The notes under the pieces were generated by a model that ran no database searches, was not told the DNA's origin, and worked only from the letters and a program-made list of their open reading frames with translations. A stretch of DNA of 64,000 nt from Microlunatus soli. Lineage in GTDB: Bacteria > Actinomycetota > Actinomycetes > Propionibacteriales > Propionibacteriaceae. The stretch is taken from NCBI RefSeq assembly GCF_900105385.1, contig NZ_LT629772.1, positions 4,774,001-4,838,000 of the forward strand. Reading direction: 5' to 3'. Shown in pieces: positions 34,486 through 43,776 of the stretch (the first letter of the stretch is position 1; each line of letters opens with the position of its first letter). The position numbers and the translations under genes were made by a program.

Positions 34486-35958
34486 GTGCCCAGCACCGTC
34501 GAGCAGTTGAGCCCGTCGCGGGTGAAGATCACGGTCGAGGTCCCGTTCGGTGACCTCAAGCCGAACATGGACAAGGCCTACCGTGACCTCGCGTCGCAGG
34601 TGCAGATCCCCGGCTTCCGTAAGGGCAAGGTGCCGCCGCGGATCCTGGACCAGCGGTTCGGCCGCGGTGCGATCCTGTCCGAGGCGCTGAACGACGCCAT
34701 CCCGGATCTCTACAACTCCGCGGTCACCGACAACAAGCTGAACCCGCTGGCTCAGCCGGAGGTCGAGGTCACCAAGCTGGAGGACGGTGACCTGGTCGAG
34801 TTCACCGCCGAGGTCGACGTCCGGCCCGAGTTCGACGTGCCGGCCTTCAACACCGTCACCGCCACCGTCGACGCGATCGAGATCAGCGACGAGGCCGTCG
34901 AGCAGCGGCTGGAGTCGCTGCGTGGCCGGTTCGGCTCGATGGAGGACGTCGACCGACCGGTCGAGGACGGCGATCACCTGACCATCGACCTGGTCGCCCG
35001 CAAGGACGGCGAGGTGCTGGAGGACGCCAACGTCTCCGACATCTCCTACGAGGTCGGCACCGGCCGGATGGTCGACGGCCTGGACGAGGCCGTCATCGGC
35101 CTGTCCGCCGGGGAGTCCAAAACCTTCACCTCGACCCTGGTCGGCGGTCCGTTGAAGGACGAGGAAGCCGAGATCGAGGTGACGGTCAAGAAGGTCCAGA
35201 TCCAGGATCTGCCGGCCGCCGACGACGAGTTCGCCCAGTTGGCCAGCGAGTTCGACACCATCGAGGAACTGCGCGAGGACCAGAAGAAGGAGCTCGTGCA
35301 GACCGGTCGGGTCGAGCAGGCCAACGCCGCCCGGGACGCCGTCCTGGAGGCGCTCATCGGCCAGGTCGACGCCGAGGTCCCCGAGGGTGTGGTGAACTCC
35401 GAGATCGAGGCCCGCAAGGAGCAGATCAACAACCAGCTCGCGCAGGCCGGCCTGACCCTGGAGCGCTACCTGGAAGAGGCCGACGAGGACGACGAGGACG
35501 CTCCCAAGGACGTCGAGTCCTTCTGGGCCGACACCGAGAAGCGGGCCGCGGATGCGTTGAAGGCGCAGATGATCTTGGACAAGATCGCCGACGACCGCGA
35601 GCTCGGCGTCGAGCAGGAGGAACTGACCCAGTTCATCGTGCGTCGGGCCCAGGCCTCCGGGGTCAGCCCGGACCAGGAAGTCCAGCACATGCTGGAGCAC
35701 AACCACGTGCCGGAGTACATGGGTGAGATCCGTCGCGCCAAGGTGCTGGATCTGATCATGTCCGAGGCGACGGTGACCGACAGCAACGGCGAGAAGATCG
35801 AGCTGGCCAACCTGCAGCCCGACGGCAGCATCGCCGACCCGGCCGAGCTGGCCGCCAAGGCTGCTGCCGAGGCCGCCGCGGCCTCGGAGTCGGACGACAG
35901 CGAGACCGTCGAGGGCGAGACCGTCGAGGGCGAGGAGAGCGAAGAGGCCAAGGCCTGA
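34486..35958 (+). CDS. tig: Trigger factor, ribosome-bound chaperone and prolyl isomerase
   Basis: A 490-residue trigger factor. The ribosome-binding loop is GFRKGKVPP near residue 43. The FKBP-like isomerase domain lies near 160-245 (EDGDHLTIDLVARKDGE; GRMVDGLDEAVIGLSAGE). The helical C-terminal arms follow, with an acidic alanine-rich tail containing repeated VEGE units. GTG 34486 is preceded by GGAGGAG at 34472-34478. TTGACA at 34387-34392 could be a -35, but no matching -10 was found. Trigger factor is often followed by clpP and clpX; here five genes have been inserted between them. Confidence 0.97.
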   Translation: MPSTVEQLSPSRVKITVEVPFGDLKPNMDKAYRDLASQVQIPGFRKGKVPPRILDQRFGRGAILSEALNDAIPDLYNSAVTDNKLNPLAQPEVEVTKLEDGDLVEFTAEVDVRPEFDVPAFNTVTATVDAIEISDEAVEQRLESLRGRFGSMEDVDRPVEDGDHLTIDLVARKDGEVLEDANVSDISYEVGTGRMVDGLDEAVIGLSAGESKTFTSTLVGGPLKDEEAEIEVTVKKVQIQDLPAADDEFAQLASEFDTIEELREDQKKELVQTGRVEQANAARDAVLEALIGQVDAEVPEGVVNSEIEARKEQINNQLAQAGLTLERYLEEADEDDEDAPKDVESFWADTEKRAADALKAQMILDKIADDRELGVEQEELTQFIVRRAQASGVSPDQEVQHMLEHNHVPEYMGEIRRAKVLDLIMSEATVTDSNGEKIELANLQPDGSIADPAELAAKAAAEAAAASESDDSETVEGETVEGEESEEAKA

Positions 35959-35978
35959 GCTCACCCGTACCCCACGTC

Positions 35979-36017
35979 GAGAACCGGATCGATCCGCAAC
36001 GGATCGGTCCGGTTCTC
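35979..36017. terminator. Bidirectional hairpin after tig
   Basis: GAGAACCGGATCGATCCG (35979-35996) pairs with CGGATCGGTCCGGTTCTC (36000-36017): 18 positions with a single T-G pair and a three-base loop. It sits between the convergent tig and glyoxalase genes and is the strongest hairpin in the window. Confidence 0.85.
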
Positions 36018-36024
36018 GTTCGGT

Positions 36025-36423
36025 TCAGACGTCCAGGTAGAGACAGAACGGATGCCCGTCCGGGTCGAGCATCACCCGGACATCGTCCTGCGGCTGGAAG
36101 TCGGCCAACTCCGCACCCAGTGCCTGCGCGTCCTCGACCGCTGCGGCAACATCCTTGACGCCGACATCGAGATGGAACTGCATCTGCTGTTGACCTTCGG
36201 CATTGGGCCAGACCGGGCGCTGGTAGATCTTTTCCAACTGGAACGCGAGGTTGCTCCACGTGGGCTTGCCGTCGGCGTCCCGCATCGCCATCGTCACCCA
36301 GCCGGGCTCCTCGCTGGCGATCTCCCAGCCCAGCAGCGACTGATAGAAGCGGGCCAGCGCCGGCGGATCGGGACTGCCGAGCACCACGCCGAGCCAGCCG
36401 GTGAATCCACGGATACCTGCCAT
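36025..36423 (-). CDS. VOC/glyoxalase-fold protein
   Basis: A 132-residue vicinal-oxygen-chelate protein with paired beta-alpha modules: GWLGVVLGSPDPPALARFYQSLLGWE and VRVMLDPDGHPFCLYLD. The C-terminal DPDGHPF matches the family's metal and substrate side; H in FHLDVGV is another possible ligand. Many such proteins are dioxygenase-like or antibiotic-binding. The substrate is unknown. TACCGT eight bases before the ATG may be its -10. Confidence 0.88.
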   Translation of the reverse strand: MAGIRGFTGWLGVVLGSPDPPALARFYQSLLGWEIASEEPGWVTMAMRDADGKPTWSNLAFQLEKIYQRPVWPNAEGQQQMQFHLDVGVKDVAAAVEDAQALGAELADFQPQDDVRVMLDPDGHPFCLYLDV

Positions 36424-36469
36424 GGCAGTTCACGGTAGCCCGATCGGCGGCGGCTGGGAACCGCTGTCA

Positions 36470-36475
36470 TAGGAT
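36470..36475 (+). promoter_or_regulatory. -10 element of the isomerase gene
   Basis: TAGGAT, then six bases, then the GTG at 36482: the leaderless arrangement seen repeatedly in this window. Confidence 0.55.
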
Positions 36476-36481
36476 CCCCGG

Positions 36482-37282
36482 GTGACCACTCCTGAGATCT
36501 CCGTACAGCTGTACTCCATCCATCCCGAGCTGGAGGCCGACCTCGACGGTTCGCTGAAGAAGCTGGCCGACATCGGGCTGAAGACGGTCGAGGCCTTCGA
36601 CTTCGTACGGCGGGCCGATGAGCTGAAGGCGTCGTTCGACTCCTACGGGCTGAGCGCGCCGACCGCGCATGCAATCCTGATCGAGGACGCCGGCGTCGCG
36701 ACCCCGGACGGGCTGCTCACCGTGCCGCCGCCGGAGGAGACCTTCGCCGCAGCCAACAAGCTCGGTATCCAGGTGGTGATCGACCCGTTCGTCGCGCCCG
36801 ACCGCTGGGCCACCCTGGAAGACGTGCAGCGCAACGCCGCCAAGCTCAACGAGCGCGCCGCCCAGGCCAAGGAATTCGGTCTCAAGGTCGGCTACCACAA
36901 CCATGATCACGAACTGACCACCAAGATCGACGGACGGCCGGTGCTGGAGGTCTTCGCCGAGTTGCTCGATCCCGAGGTGCTGCTCGAGGTCGACCTCTAC
37001 TGGGCCTTCGCCGGTGGCGCCGATCTGCAAGCCCTGTTGACCAAACTGGGGGATCGGGTGATCGCCGTACACGTCAAGGACGGCCCGATGCGTCCCGGCA
37101 TCAGCGCCAAGGAACTGCCCAAGGACCAGCAGCCGGCAGGCCAGGGCGACGTCCCGCTGGCCGAGGTACTCACCGCCGGCCTGCACATCCCGTACGCCGT
37201 TATCGAGTACGACCACTACGAAGGCGACACCTTCGAAGCCATCGCAGAGAGCTACAAGTTCCTCACCGACACCCTCAAGTAA
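36482..37282 (+). CDS. Xylose-isomerase-like sugar phosphate isomerase/epimerase
   Basis: A 266-residue TIM-barrel protein of the AP-endonuclease-2/xylose isomerase-like superfamily. QLYSI at the N-terminus, KVGYHNHDHEL with metal-binding histidines, LEVDLYWAFAGG and VHVKDGPM are the usual metal-site blocks, and the last ligand is likely E in VIEYDHYEGD. Members isomerise or epimerise sugars, often inositol-related. The substrate is undetermined. The gene is a single transcription unit with a leaderless promoter. Confidence 0.9.
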   Translation: MTTPEISVQLYSIHPELEADLDGSLKKLADIGLKTVEAFDFVRRADELKASFDSYGLSAPTAHAILIEDAGVATPDGLLTVPPPEETFAAANKLGIQVVIDPFVAPDRWATLEDVQRNAAKLNERAAQAKEFGLKVGYHNHDHELTTKIDGRPVLEVFAELLDPEVLLEVDLYWAFAGGADLQALLTKLGDRVIAVHVKDGPMRPGISAKELPKDQQPAGQGDVPLAEVLTAGLHIPYAVIEYDHYEGDTFEAIAESYKFLTDTLK

Positions 37283-37287
37283 CCCCG

Positions 37288-37346
37288 ACTTGACCGAGCA
37301 GATTGCTGTCCTGGAACCCAATCCACAGCAATCCGCTCGGTCAAGT
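37288..37346. repeat. Inverted repeat A, at the 3' side of the DUF559 gene
   Basis: Arms of 22 bases at 37288-37309 and 37325-37346, with one mismatch and a 15-base loop; the core is TTGACCGAGCAGATTGCT. The DUF559 gene's stop codon (37341-37343) lies inside the right arm. A related element lies on the other side of the same gene at 38363. Confidence 0.85.
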
Positions 37347-38309
37347 TGTTTCCGGCCACGCTCTGGGGTCCAGGAGCCAGCGGTCGTGGGTGCGGTTGCG
37401 GTTCAGGCCGCGACGGTGGCCGTCCTGCATCCGGCGGATGAGTTGGCGGCGGTGGTGGGGTCGTAGGTCCAGACTGTCCGAACGCACCACGGTGACGCCG
37501 ACCGACTCGAAGCGTTCCTCGCGGATGTTGTCCTTGCGGTGCTGCTCGCGATCTCGATGCTGCGCACCGTCGAACTCGGTCGCCAGCGCAGCATCCGGAT
37601 CGAACAGGTCTGGATGGCCGATCAGGATGCCGTCGTCATCGAACACCCGCACGTTGAGCAGCGGTGGTGGCAACCCCGCCTCGACTTCGTAGCAGTACCT
37701 GAGCCGAGACTCCCGCGGGCTCCACACGTTCGTACGCGCCAGGTCGAGTGCGGCTCGAGCCTGCTCCAGTCCATGCACCGCACGCAGGGAGGTCAATCGT
37801 TCTCGCAGTGCCCGGAGGCTGACCTGCCGGAAGTGCAACATCGCGTCGAGAAAGACGACAGCATCCTCGACCGTTGTAGCCCACCTCGCTCCGTCGACCG
37901 CAGTCGATAGTGGGGGAGTGACGGGGATACCGTGTCGGACCCTCGAGCTGATCGGCCCTATGGTGAAGTGGTAGCGCAGCAGATCGTGGCTACGCCGTTT
38001 GGCGGAAGTCAGCACGTCGACCGGCTCCGCGTGGTCGCCCGTCAGCCCCTTGCCGTCGAGCCAGTCCACCCCACAGACGTACGCCGCCGCCCAGCCCGCG
38101 ATGACCGATCCGGGTGGCAGCAGCGCAGCAGCGTTGAGGATCCGTTGCGCGGTGCTGTCCGTCGGCTCCGGGGCAGGGACGTAGAGGCCGTTTCGCACCC
38201 GATGCCAGGAGGGCCCTCGGATCCTGCCCGGTGAGATCCCCGAACCTCTGAGGTCCGACGCCAGTGCGGGCGGCGCAGCCACCTCCAACTCCTCCTCGAA
38301 CCGGGACAC
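37341..38309 (-). CDS. DUF559 (Vsr-like nuclease fold) protein with AbiEi-like N-terminus
   Basis: A 322-residue protein. The first half resembles the N-terminal part of actinobacterial AbiEi-family antitoxins (GRIRGPSWHRVRNGLYVP; ILNAAALLPPGSVIAGWAAAYVCG). The C-terminal part is a restriction-nuclease-like DUF559 domain: IGHPDLFDPDAALATEFDGAQH, then RKDNIREERFESVGVTVVR. The D...E-x-D arrangement fits a metal-dependent nuclease active site. No partner toxin gene is present. Such orphan genes are common and often multicopy in actinobacteria. It is bracketed by two related inverted repeats. Confidence 0.85.
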   Translation of the reverse strand: MSRFEEELEVAAPPALASDLRGSGISPGRIRGPSWHRVRNGLYVPAPEPTDSTAQRILNAAALLPPGSVIAGWAAAYVCGVDWLDGKGLTGDHAEPVDVLTSAKRRSHDLLRYHFTIGPISSRVRHGIPVTPPLSTAVDGARWATTVEDAVVFLDAMLHFRQVSLRALRERLTSLRAVHGLEQARAALDLARTNVWSPRESRLRYCYEVEAGLPPPLLNVRVFDDDGILIGHPDLFDPDAALATEFDGAQHRDREQHRKDNIREERFESVGVTVVRSDSLDLRPHHRRQLIRRMQDGHRRGLNRNRTHDRWLLDPRAWPETT

Positions 38310-38362
38310 ACGCCAACCTTGACCCAGTCGACATGGGTTGCCCGAGGGTTATCCACACCCGA

Positions 38363-38420
38363 ACTTGCCCGAGCAGATTGTTCCGAAATCGCTGACCCAG
38401 CAGCAATCTCCTCGGTCAAG
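38363..38420. repeat. Inverted repeat B, at the 5' side of the DUF559 gene
   Basis: CTTGCCCGAGCAGATTG (38364-38380) faces CAATCTCCTCGGTCAAG (38404-38420), 15 of 17 positions paired. The core is the same as in element A at 37288, but more diverged, and the loop is longer. It lies between the DUF559 start and the end of the glutathione peroxidase gene. Confidence 0.8.
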
Positions 38421-38441
38421 CCTGGTGAAGCGAGGGGTGGG

Positions 38442-38921
38442 TCAGGCCAGGGCCTGGTCCAGGTCCTGGGTGAGGTCCTCGGGTGTGGTCTTCGGGCTGT
38501 ACCTCTTGACCAGGTTGCCGTCCCGGTCCAGCAGGAACTTGGCGAAGTTCCACTCGATGTCGGGGCCGTTCTCACCGGGCTGGGTCTCGGTCAGCCACTG
38601 ATAGAGCGGGTGCGCGCCGGGGCCGTTCACCTCGATCTTGGCGAACATCGGGAAGCTGACACCGTAGTTCAGCTCGCAGAAGTCGGCGATCTCGGCCTCC
38701 GAGCCGGGCTCCTGGTGGCCGAACTGGTCACACGGGAAGCCCAAGATCACCAGCCCCCGGTCGGCGTAGTTCTCGTACAGCTTCTGCAATCCGGCGTACT
38801 GCGGGGTGAGCCCGCACTGCGATGCGGTGTTGACGACCAGGACCACCTTGCCCTGGTAGCTCCCGAGGTCCACCTGCTCACCGGTGATCTTGGTCGCCGA
38901 GAAGTTCGAAAGGACAGTCAT
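38442..38921 (-). CDS. Glutathione-peroxidase-family thiol peroxidase
   Basis: A 159-residue enzyme reducing hydroperoxides. The catalytic residue is a plain cysteine, C36 (NTASQCGLTPQY), not selenocysteine. FPCDQFGHQEPG holds the resolving cysteine used by thioredoxin-dependent members, and WNFAKFL has the conserved tryptophan and asparagine. In actinobacteria such enzymes use thioredoxin rather than glutathione. The ATG at 38921 is six bases after TAGGCT. It diverges from clpP1. Confidence 0.95.
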   Translation of the reverse strand: MTVLSNFSATKITGEQVDLGSYQGKVVLVVNTASQCGLTPQYAGLQKLYENYADRGLVILGFPCDQFGHQEPGSEAEIADFCELNYGVSFPMFAKIEVNGPGAHPLYQWLTETQPGENGPDIEWNFAKFLLDRDGNLVKRYSPKTTPEDLTQDLDQALA

Positions 38922-38927
38922 TCGGCG

Positions 38928-38933
38928 AGCCTA
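38928..38933 (-). promoter_or_regulatory. -10 element of the peroxidase gene
   Basis: Minus strand TAGGCT, then CGCCGA, then ATG at 38921; six-base spacing indicates a leaderless transcript. Confidence 0.55.
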
Positions 38934-38937
38934 CGCC

Positions 38938-38954
38938 GTGCGCCCTGAGCGAAC
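38938..38954 (-). promoter_or_regulatory. Candidate ClgR box before clpP1
   Basis: On the minus strand the sequence reads GTTCGCTCAGGGCGCAC. Its core CGC-TCAGG-GCG fits the ClgR consensus CGC-YNANR-GCG described for corynebacteria (recalled, not looked up). It lies about 40 bases upstream of the clpP1 -10, a usual position for an activator. ClgR activates clpP1P2 in actinobacteria. Confidence 0.6.
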
Positions 38955-38992
38955 AGCGGGGGACAGCCCTCAGTTTCGACGGTCCCGGACGG

Positions 38993-38998
38993 TAAGTT
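38993..38998 (+). promoter_or_regulatory. -10 element of clpP1
   Basis: TAAGTT seven bases before the GTG at 39006, with no ribosome site between them; a leaderless clpP1 message is likely. Confidence 0.55.
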
Positions 38999-39005
38999 CG
39001 CACCT

Positions 39006-39638
39006 GTGAACGCACTACCTGAGATGTCCGTACCCAAGATGGCTGGGTCCCCCAACGGCGGCTTCGGCCTGGACGACAACGTCTACCAGTCCCTGCTCGC
39101 CAATCGGATCATCTTCCTCGGGTCCGAGGTCAAGGATGAGAACTCCAACGCGATCTGCGCGCAGATGCTGCTGCTCAACGCCGAAGATCCGCACAAGGAC
39201 ATCTGGCTCTACATCAACTCCCCGGGTGGCTCGGTCGACTCCGGGATGGCGATCTACGACACCATGCAGTGGATCTCCAACGACGTCGCCACCGTCTCGA
39301 TGGGTCTGGCCGCGTCGATGGGGCAGTTCCTGCTCTGCGCCGGCACCAAGGGCAAGCGCTACGCGCTGCCGCACAGCCGGATCATGATGCACCAGCCGTC
39401 CGGTGGTCTCGGCGGCACCGCCTCCGACATCCGGATCCAGGCCGAGCAGTCGCTGCACATCAAGAACGTGATGCAGAACCTGATCGCCGAGCACACCGGC
39501 CAGCCGCTGTCCCAGATCGAGGCCGACTCGGATCGGGACCGCTGGTTCACCGCCCAGCAGGCGCTGGAGTACGGCCAGATCGACCATGTCTTCCACTCGG
39601 CGTCGCAGATCAGCGGCTCCGACGCACCGAACCAGTGA
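39006..39638 (+). CDS. clpP1: ClpP1, ATP-dependent protease subunit
   Basis: A 210-residue serine protease subunit. The catalytic serine is S104 ([12 protein letters not shown]) and the histidine H129 (IMMHQP); the aspartate follows near residue 180. [11 protein letters not shown] is the oxyanion region. In actinobacteria ClpP1 and ClpP2 form a mixed double ring that needs both partners and is essential. GTG 39006 is supported by the -10 at 38993. The next subunit begins 11 bases after the stop. Confidence 0.97.
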   Translation: MNALPEMSVPKMAGSPNGGFGLDDNVYQSLLANRIIFLGSEVKDENSNAICAQMLLLNAEDPHKDIWLYINSPGGSVDSGMAIYDTMQWISNDVATVSMGLAASMGQFLLCAGTKGKRYALPHSRIMMHQPSGGLGGTASDIRIQAEQSLHIKNVMQNLIAEHTGQPLSQIEADSDRDRWFTAQQALEYGQIDHVFHSASQISGSDAPNQ

Positions 39639-39649
39639 AGGAGTTCCAG

Positions 39650-40312
39650 GTGACCGACCAGAACACCATGCCGTCGGGTCTGGCAGCGCCCTCGCTGTCT
39701 CCGCGGATGGAGTATTACATCCCGCAATGGGAGGAACGCACCTCCTACGGCATGCGCCGGATCGATCCGTACACCAAGCTCTTCGAGGACCGGATCATCT
39801 TCCTCGGCACGCCGATCAGCGACGACATCGCCAACGCGGTGATGGCCCAGCTGCTCTGCCTGCAGTCGATGGATTCCGAGCGCGACATCGACATCTACAT
39901 CAACTCGCCGGGTGGGTCGTTCACCGCGTTGACCGCGATCTACGACACCATGCGCTACATCAAGCCCAACGTTCGTACGGTGTGCCTGGGGCAGGCCGCC
40001 TCGGCTGCCGCGGTGATCCTGGCCGCCGGCACCAAGGGCAAGCGGCTCGCCCTGCCGAACAGCCGGATCCTGATCCACCAGCCCGCGACCGAAGGGGCGT
40101 ACGGGCAGTCCTCGGACCTGGAGATCCAGGCCAAGGAGATCATGCGGATCCGCGAGCTAATGGAGGGCATGTTGTCCTCCGATACCGGCAAGGACGCCAC
40201 CGAGGTCAGCAAGGACATCGAGCGGGACAAGTACCTGACGGCCGAGGAGGCCAAGGAGTACGGGATCATCGACGACATCCTGACCTCGCTGAAGGACGTC
40301 GAGACCGCCTGA
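39650..40312 (+). CDS. clpP2: ClpP2, ATP-dependent protease subunit
   Basis: A 220-residue ClpP paralogue, with S118 (LGQAASAAAVILAA) and H143 (ILIHQP) as catalytic residues. Its MEYYIPQWEERTSYG N-terminus is typical of ClpP2, which docks the ClpX or ClpC ATPase. GTG 39650 is preceded by AAGGAG at 39638-39643, overlapping the clpP1 stop region. It forms one operon with clpP1. Confidence 0.96.
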   Translation: MTDQNTMPSGLAAPSLSPRMEYYIPQWEERTSYGMRRIDPYTKLFEDRIIFLGTPISDDIANAVMAQLLCLQSMDSERDIDIYINSPGGSFTALTAIYDTMRYIKPNVRTVCLGQAASAAAVILAAGTKGKRLALPNSRILIHQPATEGAYGQSSDLEIQAKEIMRIRELMEGMLSSDTGKDATEVSKDIERDKYLTAEEAKEYGIIDDILTSLKDVETA

Positions 40313-40435
40313 TCCGTGCGGGTCCGTCGCCGCCCGGCGCGGCGACGGGCCCGGGATCCGGGGCAGGGGCGAAAATCCTGTCCAAGCACGGAACGCCGGG
40401 TTAGGGTTGGAAACTCAGTAACACAAGGAGGCGGC

Positions 40436-41731
<1,296 letters not shown>

Positions 41732-41734
41732 TCA

Positions 41735-41772
41735 CCCTTCGACAAGCTCAGGGTCCTTCGACAAGCTCAGGG
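41735..41772. repeat. Two tandem copies of a REP-like 19-mer
   Basis: CCCTTCGACAAGCTCAGGG (41735-41753) is followed at once by TCCTTCGACAAGCTCAGGG (41754-41772). This sequence recurs between genes in many unrelated bacteria. Its ends are complementary (CCCT/AGGG). Here it sits between convergent genes and enters the end of the DUF624 coding region. Confidence 0.85.
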
Positions 41773-42344
41773 TCCCGGCGGCGCAGCCAATGCGCCAGCA
41801 ACGCCGGGACCAGCCCGGTGCCGATCAACGCCAGTGTCGGCACTCTGCTGAGCAGCAACAACCAGGTGAGCATGATCACCACCGTGCCGGCGACGTGCAG
41901 CGGCTGCCGGGTCAGCCGGCGATAGGACGCCGACAGCCACCGGCGAACGCCTTGATCACCGGCGACCGTCACGGCCAGCCCACACAGGTAGCCACCGATC
42001 AGTAGCCCGGAGACCACGATCAGCACGACCAACGCAACGACCGCCGCCGGGCCGTCGGCGGCGTACCAGAACAAGATGCTGATCATGATCATCGCAGCGG
42101 CGACGTCGATCGCGAGCCCGATCAGGAGATAGCGCCGGATCGCCCCCGGCAACTCGGCGACGAAGGTCCGGAACACCGCGTTCTCGTGCTCGTCGAGGAT
42201 GGCCTGCACGGTGCGTTGCAACGCCACCGCGGCCGGCACGATCAGCACCACCGTCAGCGCGCAGCAGACGAAGACCAACTGGGCCACCAGCAGGTTGCCG
42301 ACCGGAGTCACCCACTCCAGGAAACGGCGGCCGCGCTTGTTCAC
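41748..42344 (-). CDS. DUF624 (YesL-like) membrane protein
   Basis: A 198-residue protein with about five membrane helices and the DUF624 N-terminus (FLEWVTPVGNLLVAQLVFVCCALTVVLIVP). YesL-type proteins accompany oligosaccharide ABC importers, and here it diverges from one. The last residues DPELVEGP are encoded by the REP-like repeat and are probably not part of the original protein: the repeat appears to have replaced the true stop. GTG 42344 starts the gene. Confidence 0.88.
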   Translation of the reverse strand: MNKRGRRFLEWVTPVGNLLVAQLVFVCCALTVVLIVPAAVALQRTVQAILDEHENAVFRTFVAELPGAIRRYLLIGLAIDVAAAMIMISILFWYAADGPAAVVALVVLIVVSGLLIGGYLCGLAVTVAGDQGVRRWLSASYRRLTRQPLHVAGTVVIMLTWLLLLSRVPTLALIGTGLVPALLAHWLRRRDPELVEGP

Positions 42345-42374
42345 CCCTCGATGATGTGACGTTGGCTACCTTTC

Positions 42375-42408
42375 TGGCAAATTATGGCAAACGGTTGTTC
42401 AGCGTTTG
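42375..42408. promoter_or_regulatory. Sugar-operon control region with repeated TGGCAAA
   Basis: TGGCAAA occurs at 42375-42381 and 42385-42391, exactly one helical turn apart. The second copy continues as AAACG and faces CGTTT at 42403-42407. A related GGCAAAC motif precedes the second ABC operon at 45631. Both probably bind the same regulator, of LacI or similar type. Confidence 0.5.
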
Positions 42409-42466
42409 ACCCGGCCGATCCGACCTGCCTACCGTCCATCGAAACCGACGAGTCGAGGGAGACGGG

Positions 42467-43774
42467 TTGTCACCGGGCAGATCGAGAAGACCGGCAGTTC
42501 TTGCGTTGCTGATGGTGCTGCTGCTGGCGATGGCAGGCTGTGGTGGATCGCCGATCGACGCCGACACCGACGGCGTCCCGCCGGCGCAGGCGACCGGCAC
42601 ACTGCGCGTGCTGATGCCGTCCTATCCGGCCAGCAACGAGGGCAAGGCGGCATTCGCGAAGGTCGCCGAGCGGTTCAATCGGATCTACCCGAAGATGAAG
42701 GTCGAGCCGGACTACGCCACCTACTCCAACCTGAACGAGAAGATCTCCACCTCGATCGCGGCCGGCATCCCGTACGACGTGATGGTGGTCGGAGTCGGAT
42801 GGGTGCCGCCGTTCGCGGCCAAGCGGATCTTCGCCGACCTGTCCCAGTTCGGGGTCGACGGCCCGGCCCTGAAGAAGCGGACCGTGCCGGCGCTGGCACC
42901 CACCGCGATGTATGACGGCAACGTGTACGGCATCCCGTTGGTCGCCGACGCCCGCGCGATGGCGCTGCGCAAGAGTGCGTTCCGCGACGCCGGCCTCGAC
43001 CCGGACGACCCGCCGCAGACGATGGCCGAGCTCAAGACGGCGGCCGAGAAGCTGACCCGGCGGAACAAGGCGGGCACGATCACCCGGCCCGGATTCGACT
43101 TCCATCCCGGCGACGGCGGCAGCTACCGGCAGATCTACCTGACACTGCTGAAGGCGACCGGCACCTCGCTGTACCGGGGGACCGAACCCAACTTCGACAA
43201 CCCCAAGGGTGTCCAGACCCTGAACTGGATCAAGTCCATGATCGGCCCGACCCAGGTCTACGGCCAGGTGACGGCCTCGGAGGATCCGATGGTCTACACC
43301 GGTGACGCCGCGATGGGCGTGACCGGCGGCGCGATCGACTGCTCGGCCGACGGTCTGGGCGCCGAGAACTGCGATGACATGGAGTACTTCCTGCCCGACG
43401 ACGGCGAGCCCAGCGAGTTCGTCGGCGGTGACATCGCAGCCGTCGGCACCCGCAGCAAACATTCCGAAGCGGCCTGGGCGTTCATCCAGCAACTGACCCA
43501 GAAGGGGTCGCTGGACGAGTTGGCCGAGCTGAATCAGAAGCTGCCGGCCTACGCCGACGTCCAGGACTCGCCGCAGGCGAAGTCCAATCCGCTCAGCCAC
43601 TATCTGGCGGCGCACCTGAACGACGTCGCCTACGAGGGCGGTCCGGTCAACTGGCTCGACCTGCGGCCCAAGTTCGACGCCAAGCTGAGCCAGGCGATCC
43701 TCGGCCAGAAGCCGAGCGAGGACGTCCTGGCCGAGCTGGCCGAGCAGTCCCAGTCCACGGTCGGAGGTAACTGA
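42467..43774 (+). CDS. Sugar ABC transporter substrate-binding lipoprotein
   Basis: A 435-residue family 1 solute-binding protein. The signal peptide ends in lipobox AMAGC (C25). The mature protein has the two-lobed pattern (LRVLMPSYPASNEGKAAFAKVAERFNRIYP; VYGIPLVADARAMALRKSAF). The start codon is TTG at 42467 with GAGGGAG upstream, and no nearer ATG or GTG fits the signal peptide. It forms an operon with two permeases; the ATPase is not encoded, so a shared MsiK-type ATPase is expected. The sugar is unknown. Confidence 0.93.
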   Translation: MSPGRSRRPAVLALLMVLLLAMAGCGGSPIDADTDGVPPAQATGTLRVLMPSYPASNEGKAAFAKVAERFNRIYPKMKVEPDYATYSNLNEKISTSIAAGIPYDVMVVGVGWVPPFAAKRIFADLSQFGVDGPALKKRTVPALAPTAMYDGNVYGIPLVADARAMALRKSAFRDAGLDPDDPPQTMAELKTAAEKLTRRNKAGTITRPGFDFHPGDGGSYRQIYLTLLKATGTSLYRGTEPNFDNPKGVQTLNWIKSMIGPTQVYGQVTASEDPMVYTGDAAMGVTGGAIDCSADGLGAENCDDMEYFLPDDGEPSEFVGGDIAAVGTRSKHSEAAWAFIQQLTQKGSLDELAELNQKLPAYADVQDSPQAKSNPLSHYLAAHLNDVAYEGGPVNWLDLRPKFDAKLSQAILGQKPSEDVLAELAEQSQSTVGGN

Positions 43775-43776
43775 CG

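Noticed and set aside
34432..35964. A 510-residue antisense frame opposite trigger factor
   Set aside because: It mirrors the GAC/GAG-rich codons of tig and is leucine-valine repetitive; the tig reading has full domain structure and a strong ribosome site.
37341..38309. A complete AbiE-type abortive infection system
   Set aside because: Only the AbiEi-like/DUF559 protein is present; no AbiEii nucleotidyltransferase toxin lies beside it.
38442..38921. Possible selenocysteine in the glutathione peroxidase
   Set aside because: The catalytic codon encodes cysteine (C36) and no in-frame TGA is present.
41735..41772. CRISPR-like array
   Set aside because: Only two directly adjacent copies without spacers; it matches a common intergenic REP-like repeat. 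No other CRISPR-like spacing or cas genes were seen in the window.
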